Shown here piece by piece: positions 33,957 to 42,655 of a stretch of 64,000 bases of DNA. The stretch comes from Corynebacterium spheniscorum. GTDB taxonomy: Bacteria; Actinomycetota; Actinomycetes; Mycobacteriales; Mycobacteriaceae. The stretch is taken from positions 178,030-242,029 of the forward strand of contig NZ_FOPJ01000002.1 of assembly GCF_900113445.1 (NCBI RefSeq), in the 5' to 3' direction. The notes beneath the pieces were generated by a model that was not told the DNA's origin, did no database searches, and worked only from the letters and a program-made list of their open reading frames with translations. How positions within the stretch are numbered: position 1 is the first letter of the stretch; each line of letters starts with the position of its first letter. Made by a program: the position numbers and the translations under genes.

Positions 33957-34640
33957 CTAGCTACTCGCGATAGGCACAATGCGATCGGCAAAGCGCGCCA
34001 CTTGCTCGCGATCCGTAGCCACCAACACCGACACCCCGAACTCGGACAAAGCTTTCAGCAAACTCATGGTGCGCATGGTGGCCTGATCATCCAAACCAGC
34101 GGTGGGTTCATCGGCCAAAATAAGATCCGGGTTGGTGACCAGGGCGCGGGCAAGGGCGATGCGAAGCCGCAGTTCTGCGGGGGCCTCGCCGGCGGGGCGG
34201 GAGAATAATCCGCGGGGAATTTCGAGTCTTTCTAATTCCACTGTGGCACGCTGTTGGCGCTGTGGGTGCGGAACCCGCGGGGATTCATAATCCAAGGCCA
34301 TCGCAACATTATCGAGCACACTCATCCACTCAATAACGTCATAGTCGTGGAGTATAAACCCCAGCGCGGAGTTTCTAATTGCGGCGCGTTCCGGTTCAGT
34401 TTGGGGAACTTCATGGCCGTGCAGAAGCACCTCGCCACTGGTGGGGCGGAGCAATAATCCAGCGATGCCCAACACCGTGGATTTACCGGAATTAGGTGGG
34501 CCATAAAGCGCCACCATTTCCTTGTATTTGACCTCCAAGTTGAATTCGCGGACCGCCAAGGTGGTTTCGGGATGACGCTCGCGGGCGAAAACTCGGTAAA
34601 TATTGGTCAATGTGAGGACAGCGTCGCTGCGAGCACTCAT
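33957..34640 (-). CDS. ABC ATPase with degenerate Q-loop, signature and H-loop
   Basis: 227 residues from the ATG at 34640, which overlaps the permease stop (ATGA). Fold and order are those of MacB/LolD-type ATPases. Walker A is GPPNSGKST (47-55) and Walker B LILADEPTAGLD (173-184), both intact. But the Q-loop Gln is His98 (FILHDY), the signature reads APAELRLR (153-160) instead of LSGGQxQR, and the switch His is Asp210 (VATDRE). The motifs that couple ATP hydrolysis in a dimer are therefore changed while nucleotide binding is kept. Last gene of the three-gene operon. Confidence 0.85.
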   Translation of the reverse strand: MSARSDAVLTLTNIYRVFARERHPETTLAVREFNLEVKYKEMVALYGPPNSGKSTVLGIAGLLLRPTSGEVLLHGHEVPQTEPERAAIRNSALGFILHDYDVIEWMSVLDNVAMALDYESPRVPHPQRQQRATVELERLEIPRGLFSRPAGEAPAELRLRIALARALVTNPDLILADEPTAGLDDQATMRTMSLLKALSEFGVSVLVATDREQVARFADRIVPIASS

Positions 34641-35779
34641 GATTGCAAAAACCTTTCCGTTTTCACCCGGGTCCCAACATCCACCATGACCAGCAGATAT
34701 GCGATAAGTAAGGTGGCTAGGCTGACGGTTGCACCAAATGGAATGCCGGCATAGGTATCGAAAACCAAAATGACAATACCCACCAGCCCTGGGATTAATG
34801 CCATGGAGAATCCAATATAGGAAGCCATGCGCAAATAGGAGCCCTCTGGGGTGCCACCGCACATGCGACGAATAGCCAGGGCGCGGACCGTGCGATCCAC
34901 AATGCGGCGGGCATGCAAACAATAGGCAATTACTGCCATGGCACTAAGCGCTAGCACCAAAATGAGCACCAGAATTGCCACGTGGGTGCGGGTGCTCAGC
35001 CAAGGGCGCTGCGGGCTATCCAAGGACACGGGGATAAGGGTGTGGCCAGAGTTGTAGTTTTCCGTCAGGAATTCTTGGAGGACCTCTTGGCGTTGGCCTT
35101 CCTCGGGCTTGCCAAGCAAGATCACTCTTCCACTCAGGCTGCGCTGTGCTAGCGGAGTGAGTTTAGAAATATCGCTGGGATTAAGGCGCAGGATCTTGCG
35201 ATAATCCAGGTTTGTGATGGAAGAATCCGGCGCCCAGAAGGCTGCTCCTTCCTTGAGCACCGTTTCATGGCCATCACCGGGCAGGGTGATCTCGCCGGAG
35301 TGAATGGTGGGCTCGAAGGGCGTGGTTCTAGCGCCGCGCATCGCACAGGGGGCGGGAGAGCACCAGTTGACATGCGGGTGAACCTTCTCGATGCCCTCGC
35401 CGATGATCACCAGGAATTGGCCATGGGAGCCTTCGCTATCGGCATCATCATCTGGGACATCAAAGGGAGCGATCCCGTAGGTATCGGGTTGGCTCAGCAG
35501 TTCTTCTAAGAGCGCGGGGGCGCGGGGGCTGAGCTTTTTATCGTGCTCGGGTTCTTTGTTGGGGTCGGTGTTTAGGTCGGTGCGTTTGGCGACGGTGAAG
35601 GCATAGCCTTCTTGGGCGCGCACCTGGCTTAAAATTTTGTCGTCTTGATCTTCTTCGCTAAGCCCCACCACGACGATGGTGAGCATGAAGACCATCAAGG
35701 ATAGGCATGCGCTGATAAGTAGGCCGGAGCGCCAATGGGAGAGTGCCATGCGGGCGCCGCCGCGGATCTCGGTGAGCAT
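34637..35779 (-). CDS. FtsX/MacB-like ABC permease subunit
   Basis: 380 residues. One N-terminal helix (about 17-39), a large extracellular domain (about 40-265), and three C-terminal helices (about 270-370) give the classic FtsX/MacB 1+3 topology. The last helices contain VAILVLILVLALSAMAVIAY and FSMALIPGLVGIVILVFD. The periplasmic part has INWCSPAPCAMRG-like paired cysteines. Starts with ATG sharing a base with the upstream stop (TAATG). Partner of the degenerate ATPase; substrate unknown, perhaps envelope remodelling rather than transport. Confidence 0.82.
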   Translation of the reverse strand: MLTEIRGGARMALSHWRSGLLISACLSLMVFMLTIVVVGLSEEDQDDKILSQVRAQEGYAFTVAKRTDLNTDPNKEPEHDKKLSPRAPALLEELLSQPDTYGIAPFDVPDDDADSEGSHGQFLVIIGEGIEKVHPHVNWCSPAPCAMRGARTTPFEPTIHSGEITLPGDGHETVLKEGAAFWAPDSSITNLDYRKILRLNPSDISKLTPLAQRSLSGRVILLGKPEEGQRQEVLQEFLTENYNSGHTLIPVSLDSPQRPWLSTRTHVAILVLILVLALSAMAVIAYCLHARRIVDRTVRALAIRRMCGGTPEGSYLRMASYIGFSMALIPGLVGIVILVFDTYAGIPFGATVSLATLLIAYLLVMVDVGTRVKTERFLQS

Positions 35780-37059
35780 TAGTGGGCACCTCCCTGGGGG
35801 TTGGTGGTGGTGGGTGTGGTTGTTGTGTTGGGTGTTGCGCCTGGATTGAGTAGCATGAGCCGGCGGAGGTAGTGGCGGGCGATAAGGAAGCGCAGCACGG
35901 TGAAAACAGCCAGCACCCCCAGGATGAGCGCCACGCTGATCCCCACCGCATTGGGGAGATAAGCGCGGATAACGTGCTCATTACCTTGGTGGATGCTCAC
36001 CCACACCAAGGGCAGTAGCCCGATGATAATCCCGCCGAGATATCCCGCAATATGCGCTGGGAAATGCGCGAAGGCGAAGGACTTCGCACTTGCTGGGCTG
36101 CGGGTCGGTTCGGGGAAATTGGTGTTGCGGCGGTACTCCATGGCGAAAATGAAGATGCATAGAAGCAGCGCAATAATCAGCGGGATGAGGGCCAAGGTGC
36201 CCTCGTATTCCAGGACTTTTACTAAGAGATCGCCGAACCAATTTTCAACTGAGTAGGGCCTTTCGTTGACGAAAACCTCTGGGAGAATTTCTTTTGCTTC
36301 AGCTCCGGATCCGCCGATGAGGTACCTGCCGTAGCCGAGTGTGTCCTCGGCGGCGGGAATGATGGCGAATTGGCGACCGCGCGGACTAATGGGGGAGTCG
36401 GTGGTGCCGGCTACCTCAATATTGTCCGGGAGATAGGGACAGGAGTTGCCGAGCTCCACCTGCTTGGCGCAATAGGTGTTGCGGAAAAGGAAGGCGCGGG
36501 CTTTGCCGGGTTGAGGTGCTAGCTCATCGCGGTGTTCCTGCAGCCATGGGGTTTGTCCGGTGGGGTCAAGGACCGTTAGGCCTGCCGCGAGGGCATCTTG
36601 GTGCTCAATGAATAGTGCAAGGCTGTGCTGGTTGAGTTCCTCGAAAAGTTCCCCGGCGCTACGGGTGGGGTTTTCGACACCTAGCCCATTGCCTGGTGCG
36701 GTATCCGAGGAGCTTGATTCTTCGCCGTTTGCCGAGGGGATATCGTAATTCCACACCCGCGCATGTGAATCGGGGGTTGGGGTGCCGACCCAGATGAAGA
36801 CCGCGCTTAAAAGCCCAAGGATCAGATAGATCACGGTGGTCCATACCGCGGAGACCCTTAAAGGGTTTTTGGGGTTGGCTAGCGCGGAGGTTGCGTGGGC
36901 GCTGGTGGTGCTGGTGGCACTGTTGTCGCCTATGGAGTTGTCCGCGGCGTTGCTCGCGGCGTTGCTCGAGGAGCCTTCTGTGAGGCCCTCGGCGGAGTTT
37001 CCAGAAGAGTTACCGGAGGGTTTCCGCGGGGAATTTCCGGAGGAGTTCGTTGTCGCCAT
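35779..37059 (-). CDS. Second 1+3 topology membrane protein of the ABC operon
   Basis: 426 residues from the ATG at 37059. The N-terminal 70 residues are low-complexity Asn/Ser/Gly/Ala with SGNS repeats, probably cytoplasmic. Then a helix (about 76-96), an extracellular domain of about 200 residues with FLFRNTYCAKQVELGNSCPY (two Cys), and three helices (ALIPLIIALLLCIFIFAMEY, IAGYLGGIIIGLLPLVW, ISVALILGVLAVFTVLRF). It mirrors the neighbouring permease in layout without obvious sequence identity. Ends in a Thr/Pro-rich tail. Most likely the other half of a heterodimeric permease. Confidence 0.72.
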   Translation of the reverse strand: MATTNSSGNSPRKPSGNSSGNSAEGLTEGSSSNAASNAADNSIGDNSATSTTSAHATSALANPKNPLRVSAVWTTVIYLILGLLSAVFIWVGTPTPDSHARVWNYDIPSANGEESSSSDTAPGNGLGVENPTRSAGELFEELNQHSLALFIEHQDALAAGLTVLDPTGQTPWLQEHRDELAPQPGKARAFLFRNTYCAKQVELGNSCPYLPDNIEVAGTTDSPISPRGRQFAIIPAAEDTLGYGRYLIGGSGAEAKEILPEVFVNERPYSVENWFGDLLVKVLEYEGTLALIPLIIALLLCIFIFAMEYRRNTNFPEPTRSPASAKSFAFAHFPAHIAGYLGGIIIGLLPLVWVSIHQGNEHVIRAYLPNAVGISVALILGVLAVFTVLRFLIARHYLRRLMLLNPGATPNTTTTPTTTNPQGGAH

Positions 37060-37426
37060 CACCGGAGTTGGATCACATCCCTATAACTTGTGGATTGGCA
37101 GCAGCGCTAATTAATCAGTTCTGGCCAGTTATGAGGTTCCAGTGTAGGTCGCTGAGGATAGCCTTGGTAGCCCCGCGCTATCCCCAAGGGGTGTGGGGCC
37201 TGGTTTGTGCGTGGGACGTGGTAAGCCTGTGGGGCTTGGGGAGCTTGTGGGACGTGGTGGGCTTGGTGAGCGCGCGGGCAGCTCAAGCTAATGCTGCGTG
37301 GGGGAAAGCCCTAGCGCTACACTAAAACCCGCCGCATGTTCGCGGTGTTTCAAGGCAGTTTTAGCGTACGTGGGTAGGCGCACGCGTGGTAGGCCCGCGT
37401 GAATTGATGAAGGAAGGCTTTTACCT
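37060..37426. other. 367-bp divergent intergenic region with a 12-bp direct repeat
   Basis: No gene seen. GTGGGACGTGGT occurs at 37211-37222 and 37247-37258, within a G/T-rich stretch of related short words. The region should hold promoters for the ABC operon and the lipoprotein gene. Confidence 0.55.
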
Positions 37427-38083
37427 GTGGATTCTTCTCTGACTCATGCTCCGCAGCAGTCCGGTGATCACTCCGGCGAGCATTCCTGTGCCCACCGTGC
37501 ATCAACAAAGCACCATGCTGCAGGTGGTGCTGGGATGCGGATCGCGACTGCTGTGGTCGCCGGGGTAGGGACGATTGCCTTAAGCGCCAGCTTGGTTGCT
37601 TGCGATAGGAACCAGGACGAGGTGAGCAATGAAATCACCCCAAGTGAGGTGCTGGAAGTTACGACCTCTGTCACCCCAGCTTTTGAGCCGAAGCAGGTTG
37701 AGCCAACCGAAACCACTGAGCTGGTGAAAAGCGCTCATGATGAAGGCCTGAACCTGACCTATACTTTGCAGGGCGTTCGCTACGCGCCCAACGGAGGCAG
37801 CCTGATTTATGTGTTGGTCACCAATGACAATGATGTGCCGCTACCGCCGGAGGCGCTTACCCCGGTGATCTTGAAGATCCCGGATGGTGCTGGCGGATGG
37901 ACTGATATCGACCGCATCGCAGATGAAAACTCCGGGGTGCAAAGTGGTTTGGATCTTCCCTTGGGGGCCCACGCATCCACGAACCTGAAGTATGTCTTCG
38001 ACGTGAATACCGGGGCGTTGTGGAAGGCCAAGCTGCAGATCGGCAATGTCATCTATAGCGGCAATCTGAACGTTAGCCCTTAG
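37427..38083 (+). CDS. Secreted lipoprotein, DUF4352/MPT63-like domain
   Basis: 218 residues from a GTG at 37427 with AAGGAAGG nine bases upstream. An unusual 36-residue His/Ser-rich stretch (SGDHSGEHSCAHRASTKHH) precedes the signal helix MRIATAVVAGVGTIALSASL and lipobox LVAC. A later start at the ATG of MRIATAVV (37535) would give a normal lipoprotein signal. The mature part looks like an immunoglobulin-like domain: LTYTLQGVRYA, SLIYVLVTNDNDVPLPP and ASTNLKYVFDVN, as in DUF4352 proteins. Transcribed divergently from the ABC operon, with which it may work. Confidence 0.78.
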   Translation: MDSSLTHAPQQSGDHSGEHSCAHRASTKHHAAGGAGMRIATAVVAGVGTIALSASLVACDRNQDEVSNEITPSEVLEVTTSVTPAFEPKQVEPTETTELVKSAHDEGLNLTYTLQGVRYAPNGGSLIYVLVTNDNDVPLPPEALTPVILKIPDGAGGWTDIDRIADENSGVQSGLDLPLGAHASTNLKYVFDVNTGALWKAKLQIGNVIYSGNLNVSP

Positions 38084-38697
38084 TCGCTGCTCGCTACGGT
38101 TGCGTTGCGGGGCGGGCGCGCTGTGGCTGGAGTCGCGCTGCGGGGGGGGGGAGGGGCGCGCTGACGTATTTCAAGGCCACCCTGGGGTTCGGCAGAGTCC
38201 GGAACCACCTAGGTGGCTTTGGTCGTCTAAGAAGCTGGGTACATCTTTTCCGCACCACGCACCCTTTTCAAGCGAACCCACCTTCGCTGTAGTGAGCGGC
38301 ATGAGGCACTAGCTGCGAAGACAAGATGAGGCGCTTTCTAAGAATCCGGGTGTCTTGCTTGTCTTCTGAGTTAGTCGCTTCGGCTATGGGAATGGGATGG
38401 GCTAGGGGGGTGCAACTAGGCGGAGGGGAAGGTGCCTGGATTCCCATCAATTCCGAAGAGTCCTACGAGACGCAGTTAAGCGAAGGCGAAGCACCTGCAC
38501 TATGCCCACGAATACCAAATCAGTATCAGTTTCTGCGGTGCGTTACCGTGTGGGCGCAGCGCTTCGCCTTCGCTTAACTCGCTGGTGGTTGCGCGCCAAC
38601 CGGTGCTCCAGCCGGTGCTCCAGCTCGGCGCGCCAGCCGGTGAGCGGCGAGGCACTTGGGGAAAAGAAAAGCACATCACCTTTGGGGGGAAGTAATT
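38084..38697. other. 614-bp region without a convincing gene
   Basis: Holds a run of ten G at 38142-38151, a 9-bp inverted repeat (GAAGACAAG at 38317-38325, CTTGTCTTC at 38358-38366), the 19-bp inverted repeat listed separately, and a duplicated CCGGTGCTCCAG near 38600. The longest frame (38326-38577) does not look like a protein. GGGGGAAG at the end is the ribosome site of the next gene. Confidence 0.6.
38474..38579. repeat. 19-bp perfect inverted repeat forming a 106-bp hairpin element
   Basis: AGTTAAGCGAAGGCGAAGC (38474-38492) is exactly complementary to GCTTCGCCTTCGCTTAACT (38561-38579). A second inner stem (TGCCCAC near 38503, GTGGGCG near 38551) continues the pairing. CGC flanks both ends, a possible 3-bp target duplication. 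It could be a small non-autonomous element or an RNA structure in the leader of the next gene. Confidence 0.6.
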
Positions 38698-40722
38698 ATG
38701 ACCTTGTCGATTAGTACAGACCAGGTAAGAGCGGTCATTGACTCATTGGCCGTGATACATGAACTTGCGGAGGAAGCTGAAAAAGTTGCCGCAAGCTCCA
38801 GCTTGGGGCCCGGATATTCACAGGTCAGTGGACTAGATCAGCTTGGGGTACGGCACGGCCAGGTGCTAGTGGGTGGCCCTGGGTCAGCGCAGGAAACACT
38901 GCAGCGTTACGCCGAACATCTGCGTTGGATAGGGGAGACCTTGGATGTCTCTTTAACCGCTTTTATCTCTCATAATGAGCTGCTTGCCCGCGCTTTTGAT
39001 GATTTTGAGCATGACCATCGGAACCAGACGGAGGAGGTGCGTTTCCCAGCTCGTCCGGCGTTCGAGGCCCGATGCTACGAGTTCCCGTCTCCTTCGGTGG
39101 GAACACCGACCTCTTTGAAGGCCTTAGTCGCGGACTTTGCTTCTACGGATACCGCAGCCCAACAATCCGCGACCGAGCAGTGGCGGAAATTGTCGAAGAA
39201 AGCTGATCGCATTACCGCGGATCTGAATCGGGCGCACGACACCCTCCAGGAACATAATGAGGGCGAGTCCTTCAGCAAAGCGACCGCCACCATCTGGTGG
39301 GCTGCTGATGCTGCCGAAGCTTTAGGAAGGAATACGTATTTACTTAGCCTGGCACTTAATCGCATGGGTAATGCGCACCGGATGGGCCAAGAGATCGCAG
39401 AAGGCATGCTTGCCAGGGTGGAGGAAGTCGAAGATCCTGATGATCGGCGGCGGCTGGAAGAAGTGTATTTGGCTGCTTTCCCCGCAACATTTTCTCCCAT
39501 GGTGCAAAGTGCGGTGCCGCCGATGAATAGCTTGATGTCGCTCAGTACCGACTATTACCTGCCAGGTGGTGCCGTGGCGGGAGTCGATGATCTATCTGAG
39601 CGCAAACCAGTAGATTTCGATGAGCTCTTTAAAACCGGGGTGAAGGCTTTGGCAAGCCAGAAAAAGAGTGCCGCTGCCGCGTCCCACACTATGGCGTCGG
39701 TGGATGCGGAGATGGCTGCCATGAATGAGGTGCAGCATCTTGCACCTACCGAGGTGGCATCTCTTCAGGCTCCTGCCACCACTCTTTCCAATACTGCCGT
39801 GCCACCAGCTGCACCTTCATCGATCGGTGGTGTTCCAGGGGCTGGTGCGGGTGGTGGCTTCGGTGGTGGCTTCGGCGGCGCGGGCGGTGGCGGTCTGCTG
39901 GGTGGTTTGCAGCGCTTTAGCCAAGCACTTGGACATATCCAAGGCATTGCCCAAGGGCTTGGTGGTTTTGGCAATGCCTTAAACGCCGGGGCGAACACTG
40001 GATTTAAGGGCACGGCCATTGGCGGAGTACCTGCCGGCAATAGCGCGGGGGCACGCAGTGGGGCTCACCTGGATAGCAGCCAGTGGACTAGCACTCATGC
40101 TCAACGTCAAGCAGCGCTTAATCTACCTAGCCTGAACGCCTCAACAGGCGAAGGACTGAGCGGCAACTCCCACGGGGCCCGCGGGCTTTCCGGGGTGGGT
40201 CTACCGACGACCTCCGAGGTACCTAAAACCCAGCTCGCTGGTCTGAGCACTCCGAGTAGTGCCACTGCCGGTAGCGGAATGGGTGCTTCCCCATTAAGTG
40301 CTGGTGGTATGGGGATGGGTACGCTGAATGCGCATCGCAGTAACCACGATCTTGCTAACCTCCGCGGCGTTGGTTCTGCCGGTGGTGGTGTCGGTGGTGT
40401 TGGCGCCTCCCAAGGTGCTGTACCAGGCACCAGTGGGGTAGGCGGTGCTGGTAGCCCCATGGCTGCTGGAAGCGGAATGAGCCGCGGGGTAATGAGTTCC
40501 GGCGCCATGGGTGGATCTGGTTCCACGAACTCCATGATGGGTACTCGCCCCATGATGGCGATGGGCCAAGCAGGTGCACATGGTGAGAAACAATCCGCCA
40601 AAACCAAGGGCAAGGTGAAGTCCGTGACCTCAGCGGTTGAGGAAGATAGCAACACCGCGGCACTACTTGGGGAACGTGAGGGGGTAGTGCCCGGGGTGAT
40701 TGGTGCCTGGGTGAGGGGATAA
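38698..40722 (+). CDS. Large glycine-rich protein with WxG-type N-terminal helices (ESX-substrate-like)
   Basis: 674 residues from the ATG at 38698, chosen for GGGGGAAG nearby; no signal peptide. Residues 1-100 are helical with an RWIGETLD turn (Trp77-x-Gly79), as in WXG100/EspB/PPE-like proteins. Residues 150-290 are a second helical, charged domain with TATIWWAADAAEALGRN. From about 370 the chain is Gly/Ala/Ser/Met-rich low complexity (FGGGFGGAGGGG). It ends LLGEREGVVPGVIGAWVRG, a tail I associate with actinobacterial proteins of the type VII secretion group. No ESX machinery genes are in this window and the YxxxD/E export motif is not clear. Function unknown. Confidence 0.75.
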   Translation: MTLSISTDQVRAVIDSLAVIHELAEEAEKVAASSSLGPGYSQVSGLDQLGVRHGQVLVGGPGSAQETLQRYAEHLRWIGETLDVSLTAFISHNELLARAFDDFEHDHRNQTEEVRFPARPAFEARCYEFPSPSVGTPTSLKALVADFASTDTAAQQSATEQWRKLSKKADRITADLNRAHDTLQEHNEGESFSKATATIWWAADAAEALGRNTYLLSLALNRMGNAHRMGQEIAEGMLARVEEVEDPDDRRRLEEVYLAAFPATFSPMVQSAVPPMNSLMSLSTDYYLPGGAVAGVDDLSERKPVDFDELFKTGVKALASQKKSAAAASHTMASVDAEMAAMNEVQHLAPTEVASLQAPATTLSNTAVPPAAPSSIGGVPGAGAGGGFGGGFGGAGGGGLLGGLQRFSQALGHIQGIAQGLGGFGNALNAGANTGFKGTAIGGVPAGNSAGARSGAHLDSSQWTSTHAQRQAALNLPSLNASTGEGLSGNSHGARGLSGVGLPTTSEVPKTQLAGLSTPSSATAGSGMGASPLSAGGMGMGTLNAHRSNHDLANLRGVGSAGGGVGGVGASQGAVPGTSGVGGAGSPMAAGSGMSRGVMSSGAMGGSGSTNSMMGTRPMMAMGQAGAHGEKQSAKTKGKVKSVTSAVEEDSNTAALLGEREGVVPGVIGAWVRG

Positions 40723-40750
40723 AAATGACGGCTTAGCTAACCTGGTCTAC

Positions 40751-41335
40751 ATGACTGAGAATGATGAGCTGAACGATGAGCTGGTAGTCCTGTTAGATGA
40801 TGAAGGCGAAGAGGTAGGCACGGCACCTAAAGCCACCGTTCATTCTCAGGACACCCCACTTCACCGCGCGTTTTCGGCTTATCTTTTTAACCAAGTCGGC
40901 GAACTACTTATGACCCGCCGCTCGCTAACCAAACTCACCTGGCCTGGAGTATGGACCAATAGCTTCTGCGGGCACCCCGGCCCCGGGGAAAGCGATCAGG
41001 ACGCGATCCGTCGTCGCTCAGTGGAAGAACTTGGCTTAAACCCCAATTCGCTTAGCGATATCGAAGCTATCCTGCCGGAGTTTCGCTACCGTGCAGTGGA
41101 CTCCTCCGGGGTAGTGGAAAACGAAATCTGCCCGGTCTATATCGCGCGGCTGCGCATCCCAGCCACCGCACTGAACCCCATGCCCGAGGAAATCGACCAA
41201 TGGGCATGGGTTACTCCCCGCAAGCTTTTCATTGCTGTGGATTCCACGCCCTTCGCCTTTAGCCCCTGGCTAGTCGAAGAACTCGCGGAACAAAAACTAC
41301 GCGACGCCCTACTGAGTATCAGTGAAGGCATCTGA
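40751..41335 (+). CDS. idi: Isopentenyl-diphosphate delta-isomerase
   Basis: 194 residues, type I Nudix-fold isomerase converting IPP to DMAPP in isoprenoid synthesis. Active residues are visible: Cys73 in TNSFCGHPGPGE and Glu125 in VVENEICPVY, plus metal ligands at HSQDTPLHRAFSAYLF and the Nudix helix RRRSVEELGL. Normal length (about 180-200). Convergent with maltokinase; the two coding ends overlap by 27 bases, which is unusual. Confidence 0.95.
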   Translation: MTENDELNDELVVLLDDEGEEVGTAPKATVHSQDTPLHRAFSAYLFNQVGELLMTRRSLTKLTWPGVWTNSFCGHPGPGESDQDAIRRRSVEELGLNPNSLSDIEAILPEFRYRAVDSSGVVENEICPVYIARLRIPATALNPMPEEIDQWAWVTPRKLFIAVDSTPFAFSPWLVEELAEQKLRDALLSISEGI

Positions 41336-42628
41336 GCCGATGATGCGCTTGACCGCCCCTAATGGGATATCAACCCAGGTGGGGCGGTTATTTACTTCAT
41401 AGCCCACCTCATAGAGAGCCTTATCCAGCACATAGGCATCCACCAGCAAAGAAGAACCCGCCAGCCCATAGCCCTTGAGGAAAGCTGCTTGGCAGGCCTG
41501 CACCCAGTGCTGTGGTTCATTACGACCGGCCGCATAGGCGGCGTAATCAAAGGAACGCAGCATTCCTGCCACATCCCTTAGCGCCGAATCTTTAAGCCGA
41601 CGTTCACTTAAAGGACGAGCCGGTTCGCCTTCAAAATCAATGAGCACCCAATGCCCAGTAGCGCTTCGCAGGATCTGACCTAAATGCAGATCCCCGTGGA
41701 TGCGCTGCACCTTAATCTCATCCGGAAGCTCATCCTGAAGCCGCGTATAGAAATCCAGCACCTCAGCTTCTACTTCCGCCAAGATGGGTGCCTGCCGGAT
41801 TGCTTCAGCTAAGCGCTGCTTAAATCCTTCAACCACCACTGTTTTAGCCACGGTGTCTACCGAGCAAGCATCAGCAAGGGCGTGGTGTACCTGCGCCGTT
41901 GCCGCACCCATGGCTTCGGCTGCCTGTGCAAAAGCCGTGGGGTCGACATCATTTTCCGCACTATCAAGCGCTACTTCCCAGGCATCTTGGGCGCCGGGAA
42001 CTAACTCCTGGAGCATCGCTAAGGTAGCGCGCCCACCAATCTGCGGTTGTGCTATCTCGACATAGCCACGCACCCCAGCCACCGCGGGGCAATCACCGAT
42101 GAGGCTAAGTAGCTCCACATCCGGGTTAAGGCCAGCTTCCAACTTGCGGAAGAACTTCAACATCAGCCCAGACTGCGCGCCGGGTTCACGAATAATTACC
42201 GAGGTATTGGACTGCTCACCAGCAATCACCTTGATCTCAGCATCAGTGGGAATGCTGATATCGCCAACCGCAGTGAACTCACCTAAACCAGCAGGTGCTT
42301 CCTGCTGCGCACACGCCTTCACCACCGCTCTAAGGGCAGCGGGATCCCCCTCAGCCAGAAGATCTTTCGGGGTATCAGCATCTATACGGCCATCGCCGGC
42401 TAGGCACAGTTGATAGAAGCTTTCCTCCACCTGGCCGGTGGCATCTGGCTCCTGGGTGACCTGGATAAGTACCAGCTGGCAGGCCTGCTCACCGCTTAGG
42501 AGCGGGGCTGCGTGCAGCATCTGCACATCTGCAATGCCCACCCCTTTCGCCCCGTAGAAGCGGCTCTGGGATAAAAGATCCGCAAGCTGTTGTGGCGAAT
42601 ACTTCACTGCAGATGATGCTGGCTGCAT
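41309..42628 (-). CDS. mak: Maltokinase
   Basis: 439 residues. Phosphorylates maltose to maltose-1-phosphate, feeding the GlgE pathway; usually coded with treS. Kinase-fold motifs: IHGDLHLGQILRS (catalytic loop) and VLIDFEGEPARPL (metal-binding DFE). The N-terminal cap has QLADLLSQSRFYGAKGVGI. It starts 27 bases after the treS stop. GlgE is not in the window. Confidence 0.92.
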   Translation of the reverse strand: MQPASSAVKYSPQQLADLLSQSRFYGAKGVGIADVQMLHAAPLLSGEQACQLVLIQVTQEPDATGQVEESFYQLCLAGDGRIDADTPKDLLAEGDPAALRAVVKACAQQEAPAGLGEFTAVGDISIPTDAEIKVIAGEQSNTSVIIREPGAQSGLMLKFFRKLEAGLNPDVELLSLIGDCPAVAGVRGYVEIAQPQIGGRATLAMLQELVPGAQDAWEVALDSAENDVDPTAFAQAAEAMGAATAQVHHALADACSVDTVAKTVVVEGFKQRLAEAIRQAPILAEVEAEVLDFYTRLQDELPDEIKVQRIHGDLHLGQILRSATGHWVLIDFEGEPARPLSERRLKDSALRDVAGMLRSFDYAAYAAGRNEPQHWVQACQAAFLKGYGLAGSSLLVDAYVLDKALYEVGYEVNNRPTWVDIPLGAVKRIIGSDAFTDTQ

Positions 42629-42655
42629 ACTGATTACCTCTTTAACTGCGCTGTG

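Noticed and set aside
38326..38577. 83-codon frame overlapping the inverted repeat
   Set aside because: Composition does not look like a protein and the end is formed by the repeat arm.
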